NCBI GenBank assembly: GCA_003450815.1
Contig: DMES01000058.1
Location: forward strand, 1-10,229
Length of the DNA: 10,229 nt
Origin: Elusimicrobiota bacterium
GTDB taxonomy: Bacteria > Elusimicrobiota > Elusimicrobia > Elusimicrobiales > UBA9959
Direction of reading: 5' to 3'
Positions within the stretch are counted from its first letter, which is position 1. The number at the start of each line of letters is the position of its first letter. This document shows positions 1-6,565 of the stretch, piece after piece. A program made the translations under genes and the position numbers. The notes below the pieces were generated by a model that searched no databases, was not told the origin of the DNA, and saw nothing but the letters and a program-made list of their open reading frames with translations.

Positions 1-18
1 CTTAAGTTAGTGCCATTC

Positions 19-72
19 GGGACAGCGACCTATTTTTCTATCTCAGGAAAATCGATAATAGATCGCTGTCCC
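19..72. repeat. Inverted repeat just upstream of the RluA-family gene
   Basis: The arms GGGACAGCGA (19-28) and TCGCTGTCCC (63-72) are perfect reverse complements around a 34-base AT-rich middle that includes CCTATTTTTC. The outer arm resembles the repeats at 4881-4921 and 5819-5861, which on the minus strand contain GACATAA(C/T)ACCTATTT. I infer an REP/RAYT-type dispersed repeat or a transposon-end remnant. No transposase is in the window. Confidence 0.45.
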
Positions 73-189
73 TTGTTTCCTATGCTTGCTACAAAAGCCA
101 ACCCCGAACTGACTATAGCGCGCAAAATCGAACTTAATCCGCGTCTGGCCTGCCCCTGGCCGCGTCGGATAAAACTGGCGCATCTGCGC

Positions 190-927
190 ATGATCACGCC
201 TGACGAACTCGAAAAATGGGTGCTTCATGACGATGAGGAGGTGATCGTCATCAATAAACCCGGTGACATCGTATGCCACCCGTCAAAGGCGGGGCCCTGG
301 TCCAGCCTTGCTGGAGCGTTGCGAGCCCACTTGGGCCTTGCCGTGTCACACCTGATCTTCCGCCTAGATCGCGAGACAAGCGGCGTGGTGGTTTTCGCTA
401 AAACCTCAGCCGTGGCCGGCCATCTACAAAAAGCTGTCCGTCTGCGGCGGATGGGAAAGGTATACCTTGCTATCATGACTGGCGAATTTTCGCGGTCAGT
501 AACGGTAGACCAGCCTCTTGGCGACGACGAGAGCAGCCCTGTACTTGCAAAATCCGCCGTGCGGTCAGACGGCCAGGCAGCCGTCACGCACTTTACCCCC
601 CTTTCCCATGGCGGCGGCTTCACGCTGGTCCGAGTAGTTACCGAAACCGGCCGCAAGCACCAGATCAGAGCACACGCCCAATGGCTGGGGAAGTGCATTG
701 TCGGCGACAAGATATACGGCTCTGACGCGCGCTATTTTCTGGATTTCCTGGACCATGGATGGACCCCCACCCTGGCGGAGCAACTTCTTCTGCCGCGCCA
801 GGCCCTGCACTGCTCTGAAATAGATATGCGAAAAGCTGGGATTGAGCGCGTGTTCGCCGCTCCTATGCCAGCAGATATGCGCGCCTTTTGCGCCACACGG
901 GGCCTAATCATACCCCACGGCACATAG
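190..927 (+). CDS. RluA-family RNA pseudouridine synthase
   Basis: Isomerises uridine to pseudouridine in rRNA or tRNA; the target cannot be read from the sequence. From ATG 190 the product is 245 aa. The family opening motif INKPGDIVCHP lies at about 21-31. The catalytic motif FRLDRETSG is at 57-65, with the nucleophilic Asp at 60 and Phe in place of the more usual His before RLD. TGRKHQIR, the conserved C-terminal motif, is at 153-160, followed by GDKIYG. No S4 domain is present, which suits a stand-alone RluA/RluC-like enzyme. The frame stays open upstream to GTG 10 and ATG 82, but the earliest part runs through the inverted repeat at 19-72 and has no family similarity. No start has a convincing ribosome-binding site, so 190 is chosen on domain start only and 82 remains possible. 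It is the only enzyme gene on the + strand here. Confidence 0.88.
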   Translation: MITPDELEKWVLHDDEEVIVINKPGDIVCHPSKAGPWSSLAGALRAHLGLAVSHLIFRLDRETSGVVVFAKTSAVAGHLQKAVRLRRMGKVYLAIMTGEFSRSVTVDQPLGDDESSPVLAKSAVRSDGQAAVTHFTPLSHGGGFTLVRVVTETGRKHQIRAHAQWLGKCIVGDKIYGSDARYFLDFLDHGWTPTLAEQLLLPRQALHCSEIDMRKAGIERVFAAPMPADMRAFCATRGLIIPHGT

Positions 928-1011
928 CCGCCGCACCCCATCCATTCCAGTTCCAACAACTTAATCTATCCTTAACCATGAAACCCGTGCCTATTTGTCG
1001 CCAGTTGCTTT

Positions 1012-1034
1012 AAAAAGGCTCCTGCTGCCTTTTT
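1012..1034 (+). terminator. Hairpin with T-tract downstream of the RluA-family gene
   Basis: AAAAAGGC (1012-1019) pairs perfectly with GCCTTTTT (1027-1034) around a 7-base loop, ending in a T run. The GC part is only 3 bp, so this is a weak terminator. It lies about 85 bases past the RluA stop and just before the next promoter. The bases CTCCTGCTGCCTTT also occur at 5815-5828, so it may instead be part of the dispersed repeat. Confidence 0.4.
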
Positions 1035-1042
1035 GGGTTTGC

Positions 1043-1075
1043 TTGACAATTTAATGGCCAAAATGTTGTTATGTT
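1043..1075 (+). promoter_or_regulatory. Candidate sigma-70 promoter of the zinc-ribbon gene
   Basis: A perfect -35 box TTGACA lies at 1043-1048. The -10 is less clear: TTGTTA at 1066-1071 gives a 17-base spacer, while TGTTATGTT at 1067-1075 looks like an extended -10 but leaves a 21-base spacer. The gene starts at 1103 behind GGGGGT at 1093-1098. Confidence 0.5.
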
Positions 1076-1102
1076 ACAAATATCTGGCATTCGGGGGTAA
1101 AA

Positions 1103-1612
1103 ATGAAATGTCCTAACTGCGGATTTGAAGAAACTGATGGGGCGCTGGAATGCAGTAAATGCTCGGTCATCTTCGCTAAATTGATAGCAAAACAGGAAAA
1201 GCAGGCCATAATGACAGCCTCCCAGCCGGAAATACAGGCGGCCCCATCTTACTCGACCGATTATCTTGGAGCCGCAATAAAATACGCTGTTATAGGCTGC
1301 GTATTCGCGATTCTTTTCTTAGGGGGGCGGGCTTTTATTGGCTGGTTTGGAGGCTGGTTCAAGACCGCGCAGAATAATGCCCCCGCCGCCAGGCAGGCAG
1401 CCATGCAATCCATAAACATTCCAAAAGTTAACCTGTCGCAAACAGTAGTTAACAGCGCTCTGATGAAGGAACTCTCCACCATGCAGAATGCGCAGACCCA
1501 GGCGATGATAAAAGCCGCAATATCCAACGCACAACAAAACGCAGCCGTAAGTGAGGCCGTAAAACAGTATCAATCCCAGCCGGTCGCACTTCCGGACGAT
1601 AATACCCCATAA
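1103..1612 (+). CDS. Zinc-ribbon single-pass membrane protein, function unknown
   Basis: 169 aa. The N-terminus is a four-cysteine zinc ribbon: CPNC at 3-6 and CSKC at 17-20, a spacing seen in many short zinc-ribbon domains. After a polar linker comes one hydrophobic segment at about 58-80, probably a transmembrane helix, then a Gln/Ala/Asn-rich tail of about 80 residues that may be helical. I expect the ribbon in the cytoplasm and the tail outside, though topology is not certain. The start is supported by a G-rich ribosome-binding site 4 bases upstream and by the conserved Cys motif beginning at residue 3. It stands alone on the + strand between its own promoter and a shared terminator. No enzyme motif is visible. 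Confidence 0.82.
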   Translation: MKCPNCGFEETDGALECSKCSVIFAKLIAKQEKQAIMTASQPEIQAAPSYSTDYLGAAIKYAVIGCVFAILFLGGRAFIGWFGGWFKTAQNNAPAARQAAMQSINIPKVNLSQTVVNSALMKELSTMQNAQTQAMIKAAISNAQQNAAVSEAVKQYQSQPVALPDDNTP

Positions 1613-1643
1613 GACATCCCCCGCAGAATCATTAGCCAAACAA

Positions 1644-1667
1644 AACCGCCGGGAAAGCCCGGCGGTT
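1644..1667 (-). terminator. Terminator between convergent genes
   Basis: AACCGCCGGG (1644-1653) and CCCGGCGGTT (1658-1667) form a perfect 10-bp GC-rich stem with loop AAAG. On the minus strand it is followed by TTTTGTTTGG, so it best terminates the minus gene at 1721-2416. It may also stop + transcription from the zinc-ribbon gene. It shares the run CAAACAAAACCGCCG with the terminator at 3384-3408. Confidence 0.8.
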
Positions 1668-1720
1668 CCGAAGGAACATTTAGATTAATTTTTCGTCCCG
1701 GATTTTAAAAAACAGCTGCC

Positions 1721-2416
1721 CTACCTGCCTTCGGTAAATAGGCGGCCCTGTATGTTATACAGTTCAGAACCCTCTTTTTCACGCCATATCTCGGAATAGT
1801 CGAAATGCAGCCCGTTGATCTTTATGATGGTAGTTATGTCGACCGTATTATTGTAAATTTCGTTAAGTGTTATCTCATTATTCTCATAAGAGCCCACCAC
1901 CAACCCATCCTGGTCCAGAAGCTGCGTCCCCTTTTTAACGAACCGAGCCGGGTCTATATTAAGGCCGACCACTGAGCAGTCAAAATACCCGCCCTTGCGG
2001 AAAAGATAATCCGCCCCCTCCTCAAACTCCATACTCATATAGCAGTGAGCCCCGGAACCATGGTAAGTCCATTCTCCTTGGCCAAGCCAGCTCCCGGAGA
2101 TACCGGCGCTCCCCTGTCGGACACCACCCACCACCAGCAGGTACTGCCCCGAAGGCAGGATATAGCCCGAGCCGTTGTAAACCGCCTGAACGAATTGCCC
2201 GTTGGAAGCGTAAATGAACCCTCCCCCGGTGGGGATAACTACAAACGTCTTCCCTGTGCGAGGGTCCAGTAGCACAACCGTATTCCGTGCAACCACCGAC
2301 GCCTCCGGGACGACAATCTGAGCGATATCTTCACCCAATTGTGAAAGCGCCGGACCCTGCGCTCCCGCCAACATAGGCAACATAGCGAAAACAAAGAAAG
2401 CCATTATCTTTTTCAT
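1721..2416 (-). CDS. Secreted protein of unknown function
   Basis: 231 aa. Residues 1-19 form a classical Sec signal peptide: MKK, a hydrophobic core, then AGA before the likely cleavage site. The mature part is rich in Gly, Tyr, Val and Asn with alternating hydrophobic residues, suggesting mostly beta structure. Two cysteines, at about 125 (HCYM) and 147 (FDCS), could form a disulphide in the periplasm. No lipobox, anchor or known catalytic motif is seen. The start has a strong ribosome-binding site (GGGAGGGG) 5 bases upstream and the signal peptide begins right at it. The gene ends at the terminator 1644-1667. It probably has its own promoter in the 94-base gap to the cupin gene; a weak TAGAAT-like -10 sits at 2455-2460. 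Not recognised as a named family. Confidence 0.82.
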   Translation of the reverse strand: MKKIMAFFVFAMLPMLAGAQGPALSQLGEDIAQIVVPEASVVARNTVVLLDPRTGKTFVVIPTGGGFIYASNGQFVQAVYNGSGYILPSGQYLLVVGGVRQGSAGISGSWLGQGEWTYHGSGAHCYMSMEFEEGADYLFRKGGYFDCSVVGLNIDPARFVKKGTQLLDQDGLVVGSYENNEITLNEIYNNTVDITTIIKINGLHFDYSEIWREKEGSELYNIQGRLFTEGR

Positions 2417-2510
2417 AAAACCCCTCCCATATCTTTAACTCTGAAATCAAATTTATTCTATCTCCATTTCAAAAAAACACACAGCAATCCGACACCTTTT
2501 GCCAGGAACT

Positions 2511-2771
2511 TTAACCAAACTTATAATGTTTCCTTACGGCTTTTTTAATGTTCCAGGTGCAATCCAAGCCTTCAGGGAAAACAACATAATCCCCGCCCCT
2601 AAAAGACACCTCTTCATTCCCGGCCTTAACGCTCACTTCGCCATCAAGAATAAGGCAGATTTCTTTTTCCGAATAATGCCATGGGAAAGAGGACACTTCT
2701 TTTGTCCATATAGGCCATGCCGAAGCCTCTTTTCTCTCGTTTTCAGTGGGTTTTCTTACTTCGATTTTCAT
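2511..2771 (-). CDS. Small single-domain cupin (Cupin_3 / DUF861 type)
   Basis: 86 aa, one beta-barrel cupin of the EutQ-like Cupin_3 group. Family features in order: WPIWTKEVSSFPW (19-31), the EKEICLILDGEVSV strand pair (35-48), GGDYVVFPEGLDCTW (59-73), and the closing VRKHYKF (79-85). Proteins of this group are often annotated as cupins of unknown substrate; the fold can bind a metal or a small acid, but no reaction can be assigned here. The frame is open further upstream, but ATG 2771 is chosen because GGAG lies about 5 bases before it and family similarity begins there. It follows the lipocalin gene in the same direction with an 82-base gap, so it may be co-transcribed with it. Confidence 0.85.
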   Translation of the reverse strand: MKIEVRKPTENERKEASAWPIWTKEVSSFPWHYSEKEICLILDGEVSVKAGNEEVSFRGGDYVVFPEGLDCTWNIKKAVRKHYKFG

Positions 2772-2853
2772 ATTTTCTCCACATTGACAATTCCAACGCC
2801 AGATGAGGGGCCGATCACCCGATACTAATATTCGGATTATATTATTGCGCGAA

Positions 2854-3363
2854 TTATTTAAGAAAAACAAGCTTGTCCGTATCAAACCCCAATTCCCTGG
2901 CTTTTGAAACAAGCATTTTAATTGTCTCAGAAGGCATTTCCGGACTGCGGGCTAATATCCACAAGTAAGACCTGCTTGGACCGGAAACAAGCGCATACTG
3001 GTAGCCCTCCTTGTCAAGTTCGATTATGTGATAGCCGCCGTAGAAAGGCCGGAAAAAGCTGACTTTAAGGCTGCCGGTAGTTTTATCACCGGTGAAATAA
3101 GCCCTTCCTTCGGCTTCTTTCCATTTATTTTTCCTTTGGTCGAAACCTTTGTTCAGAACCTTAACACCGCCGTCATCACGCATGGAATATTCGGCGGTAA
3201 CCTTAACAAGCCCGCGCTCAAAAGAATGGTCAAGCCTGGCTATCTCATGCCATGTGCCGAGATAGCGGCCCAGTTCAAAGCCGCCCACCGGATTGAGCCC
3301 TTTGGGAACGGACGCGCAAGCCGGCAGGAGCACCCCGCATATAGCTAATAAATATTTCCTCAT
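2854..3363 (-). CDS. blc: Outer-membrane lipocalin Blc
   Basis: 169 aa lipoprotein. Residues 1-15 are a signal peptide and LPAC (13-16) is the lipobox, so Cys16 should be lipidated. The lipocalin first motif, GRYLGTWHEIARLDHSFERG, lies at 32-51 and carries the conserved G-x-W. The middle (YSMRDDGGVKVLNKGF, then GRAYF and LKVSFF) and the end (YALVSGPSRSYLWILAR) match the bacterial Blc family in order and length. Blc proteins bind fatty acids or lysophospholipids at the outer membrane and are linked to envelope stress. The frame extends upstream to TTG 3384, but that start lies inside the terminator hairpin and adds residues before the signal peptide, so ATG 3363 is used. No strong ribosome-binding site precedes it. 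The cupin gene follows in the same direction. Confidence 0.93.
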   Translation of the reverse strand: MRKYLLAICGVLLPACASVPKGLNPVGGFELGRYLGTWHEIARLDHSFERGLVKVTAEYSMRDDGGVKVLNKGFDQRKNKWKEAEGRAYFTGDKTTGSLKVSFFRPFYGGYHIIELDKEGYQYALVSGPSRSYLWILARSPEMPSETIKMLVSKARELGFDTDKLVFLK

Positions 3364-3383
3364 TAAGGATATTCTATCAAACA

Positions 3384-3408
3384 AAACCGCCGTATCTCAC
3401 GGCGGTTT
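3384..3408 (-). terminator. Terminator of the 290-aa secreted-protein gene
   Basis: AAACCGCCGT (3384-3393) and ACGGCGGTTT (3399-3408) form a perfect 10-bp stem with a 5-base loop. On the minus strand it is followed by TTGTTTG, completing a T-rich tail. It lies between the stop at 3448 and the lipocalin start at 3363, so the lipocalin gene likely needs its own promoter or read-through. Confidence 0.82.
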
Positions 3409-3447
3409 CGGACCGGACATATAAATTACGCAGGCTCTAAGAGGCAG

Positions 3448-4320
3448 TTACCGAAGCGAACTCTGATGATCCCACATCCAGTCGGTCTCTTCCTTGGCAA
3501 ACTGCTCAAACTGCGCCCCGGCGGCTTTCACTGCCTCAAGCTTTACGAGTACAGCCGAAGCATCGGCCATGGTCTTATCCATTTCCGCCTGCAGAGAGGG
3601 CCTGTTAGAATCGTTGGGCACAGCGAGCATTTGATCAATAGCCTGCTCAAGCATGATAAGCCTTTCATACTCGGCGGACAAACTGTCTTCCAAATCCTTA
3701 AGTGTTTTAAAACCGCGCTGACTAAGAACGTATACTCCTCCGGAAGGGTCATTCTCAACCCAAAGTCTGATACTCTCCTCTACCTTCGCGTCAGAGTGTC
3801 CGTCTATATCGGATATCATAATGCGGCTGCCTCCGAGTTCGAAGAAGGTCTCGCTCATACGGCTTGCGACCATATATCGCTTTTCGGCCGATTCCGGAAA
3901 GTTTGACAGCATAAGTTCCCCGGCTTCCCTGGCGATAAGGACAGCAAGATAGCGGTAGGAAAAGGGCTCCATTGCCAACGGGCTGATGTAGACTGCGGGA
4001 ATATTCCGGTCAGAGGCTACGCCGCCCAGCCAGCTGTATGCACTAATCTCCCGACCGATTTCGCGCAGCTCAACCACTCCTTTGCGCGCGCGCAGCCACT
4101 TCACGAGCTTCTCAGCCGTACCCGGTTGGTCATGCATTGCCATCAGCACCGAGTCTAGCAGGCTGGACGGGGAGGCCACCATTGAGATAACAGCGACTTT
4201 GGCGACAGGCAAGGTTTGTGAGCCTGAGCTGGTATTGATAAGCGTTTCAAAAGCAGTTCCGGCGCTGGCGGTCGCAACAAAGCTCATTACGGCGGATAAG
4301 ACGATCAGTCTGGTTTTCAT
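3448..4320 (-). CDS. Exported protein of unknown function
   Basis: 290 aa. A Sec signal peptide covers about 1-20 (MKTR, hydrophobic core, ATASAG cleavage region). The mature protein is mixed at first, with a segment YLAVLIAREAGELMLSNFPESA at about 123-144 that looks helical. From about 200 to the end it is strongly helical and charged, probably coiled-coil (AEYERLIMLEQAIDQML and VLVKLEAVKAAGAQFEQF). No lipobox, membrane anchor or complete protease motif is visible; the helix has no HExxH, so I do not call a metalloprotease. The start is supported by AGGAGA about 6 bases upstream and a -10 box at 4342-4347. It is a single gene ended by the terminator at 3384-3408. Confidence 0.82.
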   Translation of the reverse strand: MKTRLIVLSAVMSFVATASAGTAFETLINTSSGSQTLPVAKVAVISMVASPSSLLDSVLMAMHDQPGTAEKLVKWLRARKGVVELREIGREISAYSWLGGVASDRNIPAVYISPLAMEPFSYRYLAVLIAREAGELMLSNFPESAEKRYMVASRMSETFFELGGSRIMISDIDGHSDAKVEESIRLWVENDPSGGVYVLSQRGFKTLKDLEDSLSAEYERLIMLEQAIDQMLAVPNDSNRPSLQAEMDKTMADASAVLVKLEAVKAAGAQFEQFAKEETDWMWDHQSSLR

Positions 4321-4341
4321 GTGTTCTCCTGCCCTGGCAAG

Positions 4342-4347
4342 ATTATA
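4342..4347 (-). promoter_or_regulatory. -10 box upstream of the 290-aa exported-protein gene
   Basis: The minus strand reads a perfect TATAAT here, 22-27 bases before the start codon. No good -35 lies at 16-18 bases (CAGGTC/AGGTCA), so the assignment rests on the -10 and its distance from the gene. Confidence 0.4.
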
Positions 4348-4483
4348 TTTACAACTGCGCTCATGACCTGTTTCCCTACATACACTATATTGCTTTTTTC
4401 ATCCCAGCGCGAGATTCTTTAGACCTTGTTTTTTCTGGGCCCAAAGGCCCACGGCCAAAAGGTCGCGGTTCCTAAAAAGCATA

Positions 4484-4501
4484 TATTGCTTTAGCGCAAT
4501 A
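4484..4501 (-). terminator. Weak terminator after the TfoX-N gene
   Basis: TATTGC (4484-4489) and GCAATA (4496-4501) pair around a 6-base loop, and the minus strand continues TATATGCTTTTTAGG. The stem is short. A second hairpin, TGGGCC/GGCCCA at 4436-4451, lies further on without a T-tail on this strand. Apart from these and the -10 box at 4342-4347 I see nothing in 4321-4527. Confidence 0.35.
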
Positions 4502-4527
4502 GATTTTAAAAAGCTCTTAATACCTTT

Positions 4528-4854
4528 TCAATCTTTTTTTCGTGGGATTTTGGGCTGGGGCAGGCTCTTAAGCGTGAGGCTTACTATCTCGGCCATTTTT
4601 TCTTTGTTTTCCAGCCACTCGGCGTTTACCTGGCAGGTGTTCTTACTTCCCGGATATGCGCGTGTTGTCCGGTCACAGAATAAATGCAGCGTACCGGGCG
4701 TAGTCTTAAGGAAAAGCGTATCATCACAAACAAGCCCGAATATGCGTCCGGCGGAATAGACACAACACCCCCCCATCATAGCCCGGAATGAAACTTCCGG
4801 AACCATTTCCAGCGCATCCCGAAAAAACTCAAGGGTCTCCTTTGATACAGCCAT
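4528..4854 (-). CDS. TfoX N-terminal domain protein
   Basis: 108 aa, a stand-alone TfoX_N domain. The signature RAMMGGCCVYSAGRIFGLVCDDTLFLK (split as RAMMGG at 24-29, then YSAGRIFGLV and DDTLFLK to 50) matches the family pattern R-x-M-(F/M)-G-G ... G-x-x-F-G-L-V-x-D-D-x-L-(Y/F)-L-K. TfoX/Sxy of gamma-proteobacteria regulates competence genes, but its isolated N-terminal domain is widespread and its role in other phyla is unknown, so no competence function is implied. There is no TfoX_C domain; the tail after about 95 is Lys/Pro-rich. The ribosome-binding site AGGG lies about 8 bases upstream. A dispersed repeat (4881-4921) lies just before the gene and may contain or disturb its promoter. Confidence 0.85.
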   Translation of the reverse strand: MAVSKETLEFFRDALEMVPEVSFRAMMGGCCVYSAGRIFGLVCDDTLFLKTTPGTLHLFCDRTTRAYPGSKNTCQVNAEWLENKEKMAEIVSLTLKSLPQPKIPRKKD

Positions 4855-4880
4855 AGATTTACCCTAAAATTTCATAAGTC

Positions 4881-4921
4881 TGCGGCCTTTTCCTGCGAAA
4901 TAGGTGTTATGTCGGATTCCG
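4881..4921. repeat. Dispersed ~40-bp repeat, copy 1
   Basis: Reads CTGCGGCCTTTTCCTGCGAA then ATAGGTGTTATGTC and GGATTCC. It aligns with 5819-5861 with a few substitutions and one 3-4 base gap. It lies in the 77-base gap between the TfoX-N and ankyrin genes. Its CCTATTT core (minus strand) is also in the inverted repeat at 19-72. The pattern suits REP-like repeats spread by RAYT-type transposases, which is inference. Confidence 0.6.
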
Positions 4922-4931
4922 TTTCCCCCTG

Positions 4932-5696
4932 CTAAGGGTGCTCCTGAAGCCACTTATCCGCGTCCAGGTAACCTTTGAGCGATGTGTCGGCACGAAGCAG
5001 CGCCTCGATGTCAGCGCGGCTGGTGCGTCCGCGCAGAAGTTCTTCTATCTTGATGGTTTCCCCGCTGCGGAAAGCGTAAGCGTTCTCAAAAGCCATCTTC
5101 CAGGCATTCTTGCCGTTCGCGGACTTAAGGTCGGCATTAGCTCCCCTGTCGAGCAGCAGCGACACTATCTCAGAGGATTGTGCGTGTACCGCGGCCATCA
5201 GGGGAGTAAGCCCGCCCGCGCTAGTAAGGTTAACGTCCGCGCCCTTATCCAGCAATTTTTGCACCAGTACCGCCTTGCCAGAGCCAACTGCAGCATTAAG
5301 AGCGGCGCCGTTATCAAGGTTCGTGTCCGCCCCGCGCGCGAGTAGCAGGTCTACTATCTTCGCCTGCGTTTCATCCGATCCGCCGGAGCCCTGCATCAAA
5401 GCCATAACCAGCGGAGTAAGCCCGCTCTTATCGTGCACGTTTGGGCTTATCCCGCTTTCCAATGATTTAGCTATCTTATCGGCGTCATCGCCATATCGAA
5501 TCTGGTAACAGAATTCATCGGCGGCTTTCTGTGAGTTTACCTGGCCCACGGCAGCAGGGACTGGGACAGCCGCGGCAAACTGCGCAGTTTCGGCCGGCTC
5601 CTTTCCGCATGCCGCCGCTAGAAAGCAAACCCACATCAGTATAACAACCCGCAATTGAGATGATAGATTATCAACATCAGTCATAAATGCCCCCAT
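4932..5696 (-). CDS. Ankyrin-repeat lipoprotein
   Basis: 254 aa. A hydrophobic segment at about 16-29 ends in LAAAC, with Cys30 as the likely lipidation site although the lipobox is not ideal (Ala at -3). A low-complexity Ala/Pro/Val linker follows to about 50. Ankyrin repeats run from about 60 to 225. The clearest are SGLTPLVMALMQ ... IVDLLLARGADTNL (91-127), AALNAAVGSG ... LVQKLLDKGADVNL (131-157) and GGLTPLMAAVHA ... IVSLLLDRGANADL (161-190), each with the TPL and LL-x-x-GA-(D/N) hallmarks. A further degenerate repeat follows. Such proteins bind other proteins; the partner is unknown and the location should be periplasmic, tethered to a membrane. Start is either ATG 5696 (AGGG before it) or ATG 5684 (GGGGG before it). 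An extended -10 lies at 5729-5737. Confidence 0.88.
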   Translation of the reverse strand: MGAFMTDVDNLSSQLRVVILMWVCFLAAACGKEPAETAQFAAAVPVPAAVGQVNSQKAADEFCYQIRYGDDADKIAKSLESGISPNVHDKSGLTPLVMALMQGSGGSDETQAKIVDLLLARGADTNLDNGAALNAAVGSGKAVLVQKLLDKGADVNLTSAGGLTPLMAAVHAQSSEIVSLLLDRGANADLKSANGKNAWKMAFENAYAFRSGETIKIEELLRGRTSRADIEALLRADTSLKGYLDADKWLQEHP

Positions 5697-5728
5697 ATCT
5701 GCCCTACAAAGAGCCTAGTGTCTTTTTA

Positions 5729-5737
5729 AGTATAGCA
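5729..5737 (-). promoter_or_regulatory. Extended -10 promoter of the ankyrin lipoprotein gene
   Basis: The minus strand reads TGCTATACT, an extended -10 (TG-n-TATACT), 33 bases from the nearer start. No consensus -35 is found, which is usual for extended -10 promoters. The ORF6N genes have the same motif in the form TGCTATGCT, which supports its being a real promoter in this genome. Confidence 0.45.
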
Positions 5738-5818
5738 GACGCCCCCCTGGAACCGCCAGCCCATGGCTATCTGTCTAAGAGATACAGGGTTTGACAGGAC
5801 TAAACCGAACGAACTCCT

Positions 5819-5861
5819 GCTGCCTTTCCCTGTGAAATAGGTATTATGTCCCCGGATTCCC
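5819..5861. repeat. Dispersed ~40-bp repeat, copy 2
   Basis: Reads CTGCTGCCTTTCCCTGTGAA then ATAGGTATTATGTCCCCGGATTCC, matching 4881-4921. It cuts the ORF6N fragment 5844-5996: the ORF6N similarity stops where the repeat begins. The preceding bases 5697-5818 hold a promoter and otherwise nothing I recognise. Confidence 0.62.
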
Positions 5862-5996
5862 ACGGGATACGGCCTTATTAAAATTACCGGTACTTACCTC
5901 ATAAAGTTCTGCCAGATCACTATCAAGCATAACCCGGTGCCCCCGTATAAGGAATATCTTCTTTTCAATTATCTCCAATGAAATCAAATCTTTCAT
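5844..5996 (-). pseudogene. Truncated ORF6N-domain gene (N-terminal fragment)
   Basis: ATG 5996 has a good ribosome-binding site (GAGGAGGG). The 50 codons read MKDLISLEIIEKKIFLIRGH, then RVMLDSDLAELYEVSTGNFN and KAVSR before NPGT and TAA. The first ~45 residues match the N-terminal ORF6N domain of the downstream-array genes, closest to the 6867-7388 gene. The match ends inside the domain at the AV-x-R motif, exactly where the dispersed repeat at 5819-5861 begins, so the stop codon is supplied by the repeat. The central palindrome block and conserved C-terminus are gone. Its start lies only 31 bases after the stop of the ORF6N gene at 6028-6543, with no A-D element between, unlike the rest of the array. 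It is an end-of-array relic; a short peptide could still be made. Confidence 0.8.
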
Positions 5997-6027
5997 ATTC
6001 CCTCCTCAATCGAGCAATAGTGTCAGG

Positions 6028-6543
6028 CTACTTTTGGGGTTTAAAGCCGATTATTTTTCTATGGCCGGGGTCGGGCTCCGCCGGCGGGGTCATCAGCATT
6101 TTTATGGCGTCAAAAACGCTCTTAAACTGCGCGTCGTATTTCTTTTCCAGCTCTTCAAGTTTACGAGCCAGCTCCTTATGCGTATTGAGCAACTGGCGCA
6201 ATTTAACAAAAGCCCGCATTATCTGAATATTCACATGAACAGCCCTTTTGCTTTTGAGAACACTAGAAAGCATTGCCACCCCCTGTTCGGTAAAAGCATA
6301 GGGCAACCCCCTATCACCACCCCAACTTGAAATGCCAAATTGGCATTTCAAGTTTTCCCGCTCAACCACCGTCAACTGAAACATGAAGTCCTCTGGAAAA
6401 CGATCCCAATTCCGTTTAACCGCCCGGTTCAAAGCGCCAGTCTCAACCATATAAAGCTCAGCCAAGTCGCGGTCCATCATTTTATGCCCGCGAATCATAA
6501 ATATTTTCTTTTCTATCAACTCAAGCGGCATCAATGACTTCAT
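6028..6543 (-). CDS. ORF6N-domain protein, array gene 1
   Basis: 171 aa. The ORF6N domain covers about 5-110: IEKKIFMIRGH (10-20), DRDLAELY (24-31), LNRAVKRN (38-45), RFPEDFMFQL (48-57), then a variable block at 60-79 and PYAFTEQGVAMLSSVL (81-96). A helical linker THKELARKLEELEKKYDAQF (121-140) looks like a short coiled coil, and the tail PPAEPDPGHRKIIGFKP is shared by all array genes. ORF6N is known from phage and bacterial proteins built like KilA-N/Bro-N regulators and thought to bind DNA; this protein's target is unknown. One residue of the usual VMLD motif is missing (KMMD). The ribosome-binding site AGGAGGG is 4 bases from the ATG. A 31-bp palindrome lies within codons 64-74. Confidence 0.9.
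   Translation of the reverse strand: MKSLMPLELIEKKIFMIRGHKMMDRDLAELYMVETGALNRAVKRNWDRFPEDFMFQLTVVERENLKCQFGISSWGGDRGLPYAFTEQGVAMLSSVLKSKRAVHVNIQIMRAFVKLRQLLNTHKELARKLEELEKKYDAQFKSVFDAIKMLMTPPAEPDPGHRKIIGFKPQK
6324..6354. repeat. Coding-region palindrome of ORF6N gene 1
   Basis: Perfect 31-bp palindrome: arm AACTTGAAATGCCAA, a single central base, and its exact complement arm. It encodes the variable block around LKCQFGIS (Cys67). The core TGCCAA-n-TTGGCA is shared with gene 4, but most outer bases differ, each with a matching change in the other arm. Confidence 0.93.
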
Positions 6544-6565
6544 AATCCCTCCTTAGTTGCACTAA

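Noticed and set aside
10..189. N-terminal extension of the RluA-family protein from GTG 10
   Set aside because: It translates the inverted repeat 19-72, has no family similarity and no ribosome-binding site.
3448..4320. Peptidase call for the 290-aa exported protein (helix with AREAGELML)
   Set aside because: No HExxH or other complete catalytic motif; the similarity is only to a generic helix.
4436..4451. TGGGCC/GGCCCA hairpin as the TfoX-N terminator
   Set aside because: On the minus strand it is followed by an A-run (GAAAAAACAAGG), not T residues; the hairpin at 4484-4501 is the better though weak candidate.
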